Below are positions 24,306-34,091 of a stretch of DNA of 64,000 bases, piece by piece; position 1 is the stretch's first letter; every line of letters starts with the position of its first letter. The stretch comes from Cladopsammia gracilis (taxonomy: Eukaryota > Cnidaria > Anthozoa > Scleractinia > Dendrophylliidae), in the NCBI GenBank assembly GCA_022457155.1, contig JAJGOT010000205.1, forward strand, positions 904,001-968,000, written 5' to 3'. Below the pieces are notes generated by a model. That model had not been told where the DNA came from. It saw only the letters and a list, made by a program, of their open reading frames with translations, and made no database searches. A program made the position numbers and the translations under genes.

Positions 24306-24566
24306 TTATAGGGGGTACCCACCCCGGGCCCAGAAGATATTCCTGGAGCAGTTATAGTAAATGAAAGTCAGTTGAAAAGTGGACGGTGGAGAAACTAACT
24401 TTCGGTAAGGATCCTTCGGTAATGCATGAAACGTCAAGTCTTTCCTATTATCGGAACGATTATTGCAAAGCGCAGCGGCACAGCATTTGAGAGAGTTTTT
24501 TATCGTCGTCATAGGCTGCGCTTCTGTCATTTTAATGACGATGTGGCCCTTAGGCCTCGCTTTCAT
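24306..24566 (-). pseudogene. THAP zinc-finger N-terminal fragment
   Basis: The frame contains KCCAAALCNNRSDNRKDLTF then HALPKDPYRKL. This matches the start of a THAP domain (C-x2-4-C, N-R-S, then L-x-F-H-x-F-P-x-D-P). The rest of the domain (the W and the C-H pair) is absent and no donor GT follows, so it is cut off. THAP domains occur in P-element transposases and in host regulators; the fragment cannot tell which. Confidence 0.6.
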
Positions 24567-24628
24567 GCTTATTAAAAGGGTTACGTCATATGCGCCAAAC
24601 CATGAAACCCTCCCTTAAAGAGGTACCA

Positions 24629-24818
24629 ATAGGCCATTTGCACGATGGCATCATTTGACTACAACTACCAGAATTCATTTCGTTTTTCCTTTCTTATATA
24701 AATTTTGTAATCCCAGAGCGGTTTAAATAACAATAGCCCTAATTTGCACTACAAAACAAAAAAACTGAAGGATTCTGGTAGTTGTAGTCATATGACGTCA
24801 TCATGCAAATGCCCTATT
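24629..24818. mobile_element. Short MITE
   Basis: ATAGGCCATTTGCACGATG with GACTACAACTACCAGAAT at the left is mirrored by ATTCTGGTAGTTGTAGTC and CATGCAAATGCCCTAT at the right. 190 bases, no ORF. Confidence 0.85.
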
Positions 24819-25093
24819 CTAAAACAACTGTTATTTTTTCGGCTCGATACCCTAAAAGGTGCCACAATAATTCTAAAGGTGGTCATTCTAGCACCCTAAA
24901 CACTACCGCCCTACACATTTTGCCCCCTAAAAGGTGTGACGATCCTCCCTGTCATTTTATATGCCGCCCCCCCCCCCCCCGGTAAAAGGTACCAACAATC
25001 ATTGTTTTCTTCTAGCAATAAATCTCAATCTAAATCTAAATTGATAACCGTCATAGGCGTACGAGAGGGAGGGGCTGGGGGGGCTGCAGCCCC

Positions 25094-25786
25094 CAGTCGC
25101 TCAAGCAGTTTAAGGCCTGGGTTTAAAGTCTGTTCCTAAAATATGGTTGACACTTAATATCTTCGGCTAGATTGCCTAAACCAGGTTGAAATTTTCCCTG
25201 AATGTAAATCTTGACGTCTTCTTCTGCCTTAAAGCATAAGTTTGGTCACGTGACAAGTCACGTGATCAATATTTAAAATTTAAGCAAATCCGCGATATGC
25301 CAACGAAATTTCTTGATATAGTTGAATAAATTAGCTTTTCCGATGGAGGTTTAACATATCTAACCTTCTACGTTTGGAATGATTGTCCTCGAGTTTTAAA
25401 ATTACCGTTATAAATAATCAAAGGATGAATTTTGGACTTAAAAATGACTTTTTTCCTTACAAAATGTTTTTGGAGAACAATGGACGATCATTCCAAACGT
25501 GAAAGGCTGGAAATATTTAATCTGCATCAGAAAAGCGTTTTTATTTTATGTTTTCTCTTAAACCCGTCGGCAATTCGTCAAATATTTGTCATTTTAAGAA
25601 AAATGGTCACGTGACATGTCACGTGACTTATGGGAAAGCTTACCATACTTAAAAATGTTAAGGACTTTAAAACCTTTCCATGTGCCAAATTTCGATTCAT
25701 TTACATGCCCTGTGTTAAAGTTATTACAAATAAACTGTTTTTCCTGATTAAAGCCTTTGACCCAGGCCTTAAACTACTTGAGCGTA
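25094..25786. mobile_element. Fold-back element with distant inverted ends
   Basis: CGCTCAAGCAGTTTAAGGCC plus TGGGTTTAAA at the left is inverted at the right (TTTGACCCAGGCCTTAAACT then ACTTGAGCG). A second inner inverted pair is TGGTCACGTGACAAGTCACG against GTCACGTGACATGTCACGTG. Arms between these are diverged. No ORF above 80 codons is convincing. Confidence 0.65.
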
Positions 25787-25862
25787 AAAAATATAGTATT
25801 ATTCGGGCAAAACTTGTCGACTATTTGGGCACCACAGACACAGAAAAATTACTAATTATTTT

Positions 25863-26153
25863 GTGAGCGGCACGGTGGTCTAGTGGTTAGCGCGTCAGAC
25901 TTTCAACCTGAAGGTCGGTGGTTCGAGCCTGGTCTCTGCCGTCGTGTTGTTTCCTGAGACAAAAAACTTTACTCCACACTGTCTTTCTCCACCCAGGTGT
26001 ATAAATGGGTACCGGCGACAAAATGCTGGGGGTAACCCTGCGATGGACTAGCATCCCAACCGGGGGGGAGTAGCAATATTCCTAGTTGCTTCATGCTACG
26101 GAGACCGGGTTAAGCTCCGGCCGTGTGGGCCATCGTGGCCCGTGTGCGACTTA
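25863..26153 (+). mobile_element. tRNA-derived SINE, full head
   Basis: Same family as 20439 but with both polymerase III boxes: A box TGGTCTAGTGGTTAGC and B box GGTTCGAGCC. The body has GGTGTATAAATGGGTACCGG and AACCCTGCGATGGACTAGCA. The anticodon-loop region CAGACTTTCAACCTGAAGGT is tRNA-like. Ends in GTGTGCGACTTAACC. Confidence 0.9.
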
Positions 26154-26567
26154 ACCTTTTTACCAATGTCTTAAGTTAATTGTTTTTATTTCGTAACTCA
26201 CATTACTCACTTAACTTTCTAACCAAGCTGAATACTACATCGATCATGTCATTCATGTGATACTATTGATCCCAGACGTCCTTTCAAATGACTTGAATTT
26301 TGCGTCGCTTCACGGACCGTTGATTTCACTCTGCGGGTTTCAAAAATACTAATCACGTGACTCAAAATTTGAGCTCGCGCGCCCACCAAAATGAAACCCG
26401 CGGCAACGAAAAGTTAGACCGCGGCAAACGAAAAATTGGTTCCTTCTGTGTGTACCGGAGCACAGATGACGTAAAACAAAAGGAACAAAGAACGACAATA
26501 ATACAAATGCAAAACAAGACCAAAAATACAATGCCTCACTAACAATAGAAAACAATGAGTACCGGTA
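26154..26567. other. Intergenic GC-rich DNA, possible promoter
   Basis: Contains AATCACGTGAC, GAGCTCGCGCGC and AACCCGCGGCAA motifs just ahead of the inverted duplication at 26568. No exon recognised. Confidence 0.35.
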
Positions 26568-27275
26568 CACGCAGACCGGACCGGCGTGGCCGTTTGCAGC
26601 AAATATAACGACAGTGCAGATAAAGATTTTTTATGGCGAGGTGTTTGACAGATGAGTGATGTGCAATATCGAAATGACGAGAACACGTTTGTTCATTTGA
26701 TCTCTGTCGACGACCTCCTGGACGCGTGTAGATGCTTACAGCCAGCAGTCCAGAACTGTGATGAATTGTACAGGTTGCGTCTTAAGGTACATGGATCAGC
26801 CACTCCCGTTCCTTCGCATGTTGCAGCTGAGAGAACGAATGAACCTAAGCGAAGATTCACACTGCCGCCAAAACAATTGAGTTACCCGGAAAGCATGGCA
26901 ACCAGTTGTACAAGTGTCACAAGTAAACCTGAAACAAACAAATTCCAATCTTCCTTGGATGTGTTCTTACAAGAAAAGAGGAAAGCAGTGGATTACCAAA
27001 AGAAACGAGTTTCACAACTACAAGCCGCTGTAATCGAGTCTTCATTCAGTAGCGCTGGTTCCACGCCGTACACGCCTGACGTACACGAAAGCCAGTTTGT
27101 ACCAGTTCTTTTTTTTAAGCTTCTAAAACTGTACTGGCGAAGTCTTCATAATTGGTAAGTTCAAGCCACGTCTTAGACATGCAAAAATTTTTGCATCTGT
27201 CAAACTCCTCGCCATAAAAAAATCTTTATCTGCATTCTCGCCAAATTTGCTGCAAACGGCCTCGGGAGCCCCAAG
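26568..27275. repeat. Inverted duplication around a 168-codon frame
   Basis: About 75 bases at 26588-26660 (GGCCGTTTGCAGCAAAT, GCAGATAAAGATTTTTTATG, GTTTGACAGATG) recur inverted at 27195-27268. Both arms read as A-V-C-S-K-x...A-D-K-D-F in one frame, so they look like copies of one coding segment. Confidence 0.7.
26652..27158 (+). CDS. Hypothetical protein, 168 codons, possible exon
   Basis: ATG-started frame (MSDVQYRNDENTFVHLISV) with a charged coiled-coil-like stretch (LDVFLQEKRKAVDYQKKRVS) and Ser/Thr-rich segments. The composition looks coding up to about TPDVHESQ (27095). The last 20 codons (FFKLLKLYWRS) look like read-through, so an exon may end near 27095. Not recognised. It lies between inverted arms and may have been carried by a mobile element. 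Confidence 0.4.
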   Translation: MSDVQYRNDENTFVHLISVDDLLDACRCLQPAVQNCDELYRLRLKVHGSATPVPSHVAAERTNEPKRRFTLPPKQLSYPESMATSCTSVTSKPETNKFQSSLDVFLQEKRKAVDYQKKRVSQLQAAVIESSFSSAGSTPYTPDVHESQFVPVLFFKLLKLYWRSLHNW

Positions 27276-27443
27276 GTTATCTTCGCTATTGTTATTTTCG
27301 CCCACCGTCTTGCTTTGCAACCGCGCCGAACTCAAAGGTTCTGGGGCCATCCTGCCGAATTTTTCACGTAAACCAAATGAAAAGTTTATCCTGAATGCCG
27401 CATTTACATATGTCAACCAAATGAACCTTCCAGGATAATCCAA
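27180..27443 (-). CDS. Possible exon overlapping the inverted arm
   Basis: Frame with MAPEPLSSARLQSKTVGENN, then EAVCSKFGENADKDFFMARS and LTDAKIFACLRRGLNL. The middle part is the inverted counterpart of the arm at 26588. Product unknown; may be the less damaged copy of the duplicated segment. Confidence 0.35.
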
Positions 27444-28004
27444 GCACTAGGATAATCCTCTTTCCATGTAAATAGGGACATAGAACGACAAATTTGCGTT
27501 GTGGTCCGCCAAAGGTGGGGATGATGTTGCAGACCGCGCAAGGACTGAAACTAAGTATAACATTTAGCGACCATCTTGCTTAGGACAGTATGTGTGGTTG
27601 GTATCTGGTCGTTCAAAGTACGTCTTCGTTGAAGTCTCATTAAATATATCTTATCGGTACCGTGTGAAGTGCGAAAAATGCGAGATGTAGAAGTTCATTC
27701 TCGCATCGTTTACTGTGACAGAAAAGTAAAATGTCAGCAAGTGCTAGAATCATCATCATGACGAATAAACATGACGTCACGAGTTTCATTCGGGCAAATT
27801 TAGTTCAGCCCCCCCGACAAAATTTTTCCCGTACGCCTATGATAACCGTATCAGTCGATTGCGTTGAAGCCGAATTTCTACTTGTGCCAAACGTTTTTTC
27901 AAAGCAATATGACAAATTTGGAACTGAACACCCTCAAAGGTACCAAGACCACATTTTTAACCCCTAAAAAGTAGGACCAGCATTCCCATCACTGTTATAT
28001 TCTA

Positions 28005-28190
28005 TTATCTGTTGTACTCTGACCCCAGTGGCTTTTCAAACATGGCAGCCCTTCTCTTGGGTGTTCGCTTGTTGAGACCGAAATGTGATCGGGTGTATCG
28101 TCCTCGCTTCGCCATGTTAGATCGAGCACGAATTTTTTCGCGGTTTGTAAATAAGCGAAAAAATATGCTCTCGACGGTATGTATTATCAA
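28005..28190 (-). CDS. Unidentified basic exon-like frame beside the retrotransposon
   Basis: Minus frame with MAKRGRYTRSHFGLNKRTPK from an ATG near 28115. The retrotransposon's left end begins at 28128, so everything upstream of this ATG is now element sequence. Could be chance; not recognised. Confidence 0.2.
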   Translation of the reverse strand: MIIHTVESIFFRLFTNREKIRARSNMAKRGRYTRSHFGLNKRTPKRRAAMFEKPLGSEYNR

Positions 28191-28288
28191 GGGATTTGAA
28201 TTAGGTATTTAAGGGCGTGTTGAGGTTGCTTTCGTCCTCTTGGTGTTCGCTTCAGTATCGCACATTACTCATCCATATTTATTTTATT
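28128..28288 (+). repeat. Split direct repeat A1
   Basis: Begins ACGAATTTTTTCGCGGTTTG and runs through GTATGTATTATCAAGGGATT and GTATTTAAGGGCGTG to CATCCATATTTATTT. Nearly identical to 31594-31754. It probably holds the promoter (TATTTAAGG, TATA-like, at about 28205). Confidence 0.88.
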
Positions 28289-28305
28289 CTATCTCCACAG
28301 TCCAG

Positions 28306-28997
28306 ATGGGTGAGCGCGAAGGAGCAATTTCACCAGGTCTACAAGCAGTTTTAGATGCCCAAAAGGATTCCATTCTTCAAGCTGTTCAGTCGCAGTTTCT
28401 GGTCTGCAGTGTACCCAGCTGCAGCAGCACGCCGACCTTACTAGGTAGTTCGCCAGTGAAGTGGAAGCCGCCGACGGACAAATATACGTTCAAGAAGAAG
28501 GGAAACGAGCAGGAGAAGTGAGAGGGCTTTGAAGGCTCTGGAAAGTGGCAACTCTGATAAGGCGAAAGAGGAACTCAAAGAAGGTATTTTACTACTTAAG
28601 GAAAGGCAGAAATTGACAAAGATTGCCGACAAATCGGAATTTGGTTGGTCCTCTATTAACGAGTATGTCGATGACGAGTTGGCTGACAACAAAGTCGACG
28701 CAGAAAATCAAAAAGGCTGAAAAGAGAGCCGCCGATAAGCTCAAATCTGTTCAGGAGAAAAGGAGAAAAGTTCGAATGCCTCAGTCAGCTAATTTGGCTC
28801 AAGGAAATTCTTATGCCAATGCTGGTTTTTCAGCTCATAATTGGCGCTATTTTCGTCCCCAAAACGGACGCTATTTTGGAGACCGGCAGTTCGACATATG
28901 TTTTAGATGTGGCCGCCGAGGTCTCTGGGCCTCTGCCTGTTCGCGTCCAAAACAGTCTAGTACCGCAACCCTCTCTTATGGGACTAAACAGTGAAAC
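28306..28997 (+). pseudogene. Gag-like ORF remnant with zinc knuckle
   Basis: Starts MGEREGAISPGLQAVLDAQK just after A1, shifts frame near 28395 and again near 28515 and 28690. It continues as a Lys/Glu-rich segment (KAEKRAADKLKSVQEKRR) and ends with CFRCGRRGLWASAC, a zinc knuckle in which the usual His is Leu. Confidence 0.7.
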
Positions 28998-29192
28998 GTT
29001 CCAGTATGAACAGTTTACCGTGGCTTAGACTTTGTTCAAGGCAAACTAAAGGCTAAAGCAAAATTTTGGCGTGACATTGGTGCATCGCATTTGTCTCAGA
29101 GATCATATTACACGGTTATACAATAACATTCAATCTAACACCTTTGTCATATTCAATAGATAATAGGAATTCAGCTCTAATCCACCGGGTAT

Positions 29193-29690
29193 TTGTTAAT
29201 GAAGCAATTTCAAGAAGTGCCACATTATCCTGAGTTTTGTAATCCATTGCACGTTGCGGTTCAATCATCCGGGAAGCTCCGCCCCATTTTAGTTTTGTCG
29301 CATGTTTTGAACATGTTCATTATTAAAAGTACGAGGATCTCAGAACTGTGCTGCAAATGTTTTCCCAGGGGCTTATGTGTTTTCATTTGATCTCGAGTTT
29401 TGATGGAGTTATGAAGTACTATGTCTTCCGTGTTTTGCCATTTGGCCTTACTACTGCTCCCTACGTATTTTCCAAGGTTATGAGACAACTAGTAAATTTT
29501 GGGGGAACCAAGTGTATCCTATCCGTTTGTATTTAGATTATGGCATTGGAGGAGATCGTTCATTTGAGAGAGCTGAATTTTTAAGCCGTGAAGTGCGACA
29601 TGGTATTTTTTCTTCTGTATTCACAATAAATGAAGAGAAGTCGAATTGGTTTCTTCTCAATTAATAACTTTTCTGGGAGTCGTTTCAGAT
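29193..29690 (+). pseudogene. Reverse transcriptase remnant
   Basis: Pieces in several frames: NPLHVAVQSSGKLRPILVLS, then YYVFRVLPFGLTTAPYVFSK and VYLDYGIGG. The last is the YxDD catalytic motif with its second Asp changed to Tyr. FLGVVSDFQSGMISIP follows. This is the DIRS-type polymerase order. At least three frame breaks and the catalytic change make it inactive. Confidence 0.78.
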
Positions 29691-29861
29691 TTTCAATCTG
29701 GCATGATCAGTATTCCCGGGAGAAGAATTAGCAAACGAAAAGCTTGTTTGGAGGAATGCACGTCGAGAAAATACGTTCGCATCTATCTTGGGACAGATTA
29801 TTTTCATGTCATGTCCCATTGGGAATATTGTAAAATTATTTACGCTAAATTGCTATTATCT

Positions 29862-30228
29862 AGAGTTGTGGGTGTTGTTTATTCCGATGCAAGTGATTCA
29901 CGTTTTGGTTGCTGGCCAGTTGAACGCGACAAAAATGCAAGCTAGCTCTACAGTAAGGAAAATTCTAGCGGTCAAATATGTTTTGCTTTCGTTTATTGAC
30001 AAGTTGTCAGGTTGTTCAACCAAATGGTTTACAGATAAACTGAATGTTCCGAGGATAATATTATGTGGGAGCGGCAAAGATCATTTTCAGAAGGAAGCGT
30101 TATCTATTTTTGATTTGTGCTGCGCTAACAAAATGCCCATTGAAATGGAGTGGATTCCGAGATCCCAGAACGAACATGCAGATTTTCTGAGTCGTATTTA
30201 CGATCCAGATGATTGGGGTTTTTCTTAG
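29862..30228 (+). pseudogene. RNase H remnant of the retrotransposon
   Basis: GVVYSDASDSRFGCWPVE carries the first catalytic Asp. SSTVRKILAVKYVLLSFIDK is the E-x-A helix with Glu lost. KWFTDKLNVPRII and WIPRSQNEHADFLSRIYDP follow, the typical C-terminal H-A-D-x-x-S-R segment. Stop at 30226-30228. Confidence 0.78.
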
Positions 30229-30640
30229 CACATATTTACTTTAATTGATCAGATCTGGGGGCCTCATTCTATCGACCGATTTTAACGAACCTTCTCAATA
30301 ATAAATTACAAACTAAGGTTTAATTCAAGATTTTGGAATCCTGGTTCCGAAGATATTGATGCATTTGTGTAAGTCTGGTCAAGAAAATAATTATGTATGT
30401 CCTCCCATTTCTTTAATTCCCTGTGTCATTTTACTTATGCGTTACTGCAAAGCCGCTGGGACTTTCTTAGTAACGCAATGGCCTTCGTCTCCATACTGGC
30501 CCATGGTCACAGTTGATGGTAAGGGTTTCCGAAAGTTCGTTGTAGCATGGATGGACTTGCCGACTTACCAACAAGCCTTCGTATAAGGACGTTGCAGCAG
30601 CGTGTTTGGCTCGAAGGACCTCTTATTCAGAATGCTTGCC
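30229..30640 (+). other. Retrotransposon interior after RNase H
   Basis: Degraded coding-like DNA, for example CPPISLIPCVILLMRYCKAAG and ATWPSSPYWPM-like residues typical of the segment following DIRS RNase H. Several stops. Confidence 0.5.
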
Positions 30641-30644
30641 TTAA

Positions 30645-31364
30645 GGTTACAGTGTACCTTCAGATCGAAAATTTATTGAAAATTTTTTTTTGGCGTTAAA
30701 ATAAAGTTTACAGAATGAACTTTTATCCAAAAAAAAAAGTATTGAAAAATAGTGAAAATTGACGGAGAAATGACGGTATAACTTTTGTGGGCGGAGTTTG
30801 TTTATTAAGCGATATGTTTTTTTAAGCGCCGTTTTCTCAAAGTTAATTTTTCGCTTCTTGGGGACACTTTAAAGAGCTACAACTCAAAGGGAATTTGTTC
30901 GATTTTCCTCAAATTTGGACAGAAGCTAGGCTAACATATAATCAACAAAAACGTGTCGGCGAATTTCTTAATTCCGAAAACTCCTTCGTCAACAGGCATT
31001 TCCGTGCGATCATTCCAATTTTTTTTCTCCCCTTTTCTAAAATATTCTGTAACTTTTCACTGCAATTAAATACGGAAAATCGCCGACACGTTTTTTTAGC
31101 GCTTCGTGTCCGGAAACCCGAGAACAAATCAAATTAGCAAAATATAATAATCGCTTCGAGTTATAGCGTTTTATAGCTGATTCGGACGTTCGAATTTAGA
31201 CGTCGTAAAAAATTCGACAATTCATTTTATTACCAAATGGTTTCCATATTTATATAGCCAGCTCTATAAGCTTTAATTTGATATCTGGGTTTAGTTATAT
31301 TAAGTGTAATCTTAAGACGCTAGAGTTGTTATACTGGAGACACCCCGGAAGGTACACTGTAACC
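30645..31364. mobile_element. TTAA-flanked MITE inserted in the retrotransposon
   Basis: Ends GGTTACAGTGTACCTTC and GAAGGTACACTGTAACC, bordered by TTAA at 30641-30644 and 31365-31368. 720 bases, no transposase. Removing it joins AATGCTTGCC to GGATCCTATTCAAG, so it is younger than the retrotransposon. Confidence 0.88.
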
Positions 31365-31494
31365 TTAAGGATCCTATTCAAGGGTAAATATTTTTAATTT
31401 TATCTCGGGACGTCTCAGTTGTCAGATACTGATTCGGCATTTATGTGTAAATCATTCCTGTATAATACTTGGCTTTCTTTGTACTCTTGGCTGC

Positions 31495-31593
31495 TCGTGC
31501 GGTCTCTAGCTGAGCACACGACAAACAATATGGAGTGGTATGTATTGTTTTCATTCCGCACGAGCGGGAGGTTTTGATCTATTTAGGAGAGAG
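31495..31593 (+). repeat. Split direct repeat B1
   Basis: TCGTGCGGTCTCTAGCTGAG to GATCTATTTAGGAGAGAG; identical or nearly so to 33759-33858. Contains the inverted pair CCGCACGAG / CTCGTGCGG. Confidence 0.88.
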
Positions 31594-31754
31594 ACGAATT
31601 TTTTCGCGGTCTGTAAATAAGCGAAAAAATATGCTCTCGACGGTATGTATTATCAAGGGATTTGAATTAGGTATTTAAGGGCGTGTTGAGGTTGCTTTCG
31701 TCCTCTTGGTGTTCGCTTCAGTATCGCACATTACTCATCCATATTTATTTATTT
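31594..31754 (+). repeat. Split direct repeat A2
   Basis: Second copy of A1, immediately after B1, followed by a TTTA microsatellite-like run. The B1-A2 junction is where the circular intermediate would be completed in this class. Confidence 0.85.
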
Positions 31755-31921
31755 ATTTATTTTTTTTTGTGAAAGTTAAAGATGAGTCGGTTTTCGGTTC
31801 ATGAGTAATACCCCCCCCCATTTTATTTTTTCCTGTTCTTTTCTCTAATGTTTATGTTTTCTGTTTGTTAGGTGTGATGGAATCGTTGGTGCTGCCGGTT
31901 ACAGAGGACGACGCCATGTTT

Positions 31922-32300
31922 GCCCTGTGAGAACGTTGGGGACCATCTGTGCCCTGTGAGAACGTTGGGGACCATCTGTGCCCTGTGAGACCGTTGGGGA
32001 CCATCTGTGCCCTGTGAGACCGTTGGGGACCATCTGTGCCCTGTGAGACCGTTGGGGACCATCTGTGCCCTGTGAGACCGTTGGGGACCATCTGTGCCCT
32101 GTGAGACCGTTGGGGACCATCTGTGCCCTGTGAGACCGTTGGGGACCATCTGTGCCCTGTGAGACCGTTGGGGACCATCTGTGCCCTGTGAGAACGTTGG
32201 GACCATCTGTGCCCTGTGAGAACGTTGGGACCATCTGTGCCCTGTGAGAACGTTGGGACCATCTGTGCCCTGTGAGAACGTAGGGGACCATCTGTGCCCT
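31922..32300. repeat. 29-bp minisatellite, about 13 units
   Basis: Unit CCCTGTGAGACCGTTGGGGA plus CCATCTGTG. The first two and last four units have AACG instead of ACCG, and three of those have lost one G (28 bases). Because 29 is not a multiple of three and the unit lacks stops on the minus strand, all three minus frames stay open; they are not genes. Confidence 0.95.
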
Positions 32301-32513
32301 TCTGTTTTTGTTTTATCGGGATAAATTTTTGTGCTAAAATCGTGGATACGTTGAATGATAATCAAAATCTAAAAAAAAAAAAAAAGAAAGAAAGAAAAGA
32401 AAATACACGATAATTTCATTTGACTATTGTGAAGAACTTATTTCTTTCCTTTTTCTGTATGTTGTGTTCTTCTTTTGTATTTTTTCAGATGTGTTCAGCT
32501 CTCAGACGTGGAT

Positions 32514-33481
32514 CGAGTTTGACGCTTCCATGCCTGCTCACCTGCGAAGTACCGCTGACCAAGTCAAACAGACAGTTTTAGCTGCTAAAGCGGATTGAAC
32601 AATAAGAACTTACTTGGGAGGTTTTAATCTATGGAAGCAATGGGCCTCCGAAAACAGCTTATGCCATTTTCCCGCAAATTCATTTTATGTAGCTGTTTAT
32701 TTCCAATGTATCATACAGAAAGCACCAGTCCCCTTCCCCAGTGTCTACAGCTGTTTACAGCATTGATTGGGTTCATTCATTAGCGGGATTGTCTAAAATA
32801 TCAGACCACACCCTCGTTACGCTCATGCTTTCTGCCTCCAAAAAGATCTCTTGGTAAACCTAAAACTCGAAAAGAGCCTATCACTCCGGAGATGTTACTG
32901 GCTCTTTTAACTAAATTCAAAGATAACTCCTCCCTCTACAGTCTCCGATCAGTTGCCTTGTACCTGATTGGTTTTACGGGATTTTTCCGTTTTAGTAAAC
33001 TTTGTGGGATTTGAGCCTGCGATCTCAATTTTTCCTTCGTACATTTCTATCTTTTAGAGACTTCCAAAACAGATCAGCTACGAGAAGGTTCCTGGGTTCC
33101 CATTGCTCGGACTGGCCACGAGACGTGTCCTGTGAAGGCCCTAGAGAAGTACCTTGCCGCCGCAGAAATCGACTTAAAGGAGGAGCTGCCTCTGTTTCGC
33201 GCCATCGCAGCACCTAGCAGTTCTTCTAAAGTGAGGCGACGAGGCTTCAGCTACACGCGTGCGAGGGAGTTGGTGAAAGAGGCCTTTGAAGGCATTACTG
33301 ACACTTCCAAGATCAGCCGCCATAGCCTGAGAGCAGGAGGGGCTACCGCAACTGCGAATGCTGGTGTTCCAGTTAGACTTTTTAAACGACATGGAAGATG
33401 GTCTAATGAAAATGCCAAAGATGGCTACATTAAGGACAATTTAAACTCGTTGTTATCAATATCTAAGAGTTTAGGAATTTA
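32514..33481 (+). pseudogene. Tyrosine recombinase of the retrotransposon, frame-broken
   Basis: N-terminal part has KQWASENSLCHFPANSF-like residues and KEPITPEMLLALLTKFKD, then LYLIGFTGFFRFSKLCGI ending in a stop. After a shift, SWVPIARTG...TCPVKALEKYL leads to the intact catalytic end ISRHSLRAGGATATANAG, then KRHGRWSNENAKDGYI. It has the HxxR, H/W and Tyr of the tyrosine recombinase active site. It lies between A2 and B2. Confidence 0.85.
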
Positions 33482-33758
33482 GATTTTCATCACAGCCGAG
33501 CCCAGCAGGCATGGGGGTACGATCCATAGGGCTGGGATTTTTCCCCATTTGTTAACGTTGTGAGCGCGTCGGGGTTTTTTCATCCTATGGATGCTCGCTC
33601 GTACTTCCCGATAAAACAGGAGGATTTTTGCATACGTTCCTATTTTAGCCGAAAATTCAGTTGAGAAAATTAAGAGGTGTTGTGCCAGAGATAGATGAGA
33701 TTATGTATTTATGTTACAGCTCACCCAATAAGTTGATTTGAAATTCCACTGAATAAAT

Positions 33759-33858
33759 TCGTGCGGTCTCTAGCTGAGCACACGACAAACAATATGGAGT
33801 GGTATGTATTGTTTTCATTCCGCACGAGCGGGAGGTTTTGATCTATTTAGGAGAGAGA
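33759..33858 (+). repeat. Split direct repeat B2 (right end)
   Basis: Second copy of B1; sequence diverges from the B1-A2 context after GGAGAGAGA, which marks the right end of the retrotransposon. Confidence 0.88.
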
Positions 33859-34091
33859 TTTTATTTTCCCAGCATAGTTATACACACAAATTAACATTCG
33901 AAGTTAAACATACTAGAGCGATTTTCAATGGGCATTACTAAACCGCGAAACACCGAAACAAGGCAGCCGAACACGAGATATATATATCGATATCGAGAAA
34001 TTGAGACCATATGTGAGCAGTGTATCAATGTGTTGAATTACAATAAGGAAGACATGAAGTAATGGTACTTTTGACAGCATCGCGGAATAGG

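Larger units (their letters stand above)
28128..33858 (+). mobile_element. Tyrosine-recombinase retrotransposon (DIRS/PAT/Ngaro type), decayed
   Basis: Split direct repeats define it: A1 (28128-28288), B1 joined to A2 (31495-31754), and B2 (33759-33858). The parts in order are gag-like with a zinc knuckle, reverse transcriptase, RNase H, a TTAA MITE insertion, B1-A2, a minisatellite, tyrosine recombinase and B2. This repeat layout with a tyrosine recombinase instead of a DDE integrase is the hallmark of the order. Frames are broken many times, so the copy is inactive. There is no target-site duplication, as expected for recombinase-mediated insertion. It encodes no envelope. Confidence 0.88.

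Noticed and set aside
26349..26686. Cys/Phe-rich minus-strand frames
   Set aside because: Antisense to a CpG-rich region with repeated AACGAAAA motifs; no conserved pattern.
31922..32300. CRISPR-like array
   Set aside because: Units are contiguous with no unique spacers, and the genome is eukaryotic; it is a minisatellite.
31852..32365. Three overlapping minus-strand frames of 130-165 codons with HRWSPTVSQGTDGPQR-type repeats
   Set aside because: They are the three frames of a stop-free 29-bp tandem repeat; frame openness follows from the unit, not from coding selection.
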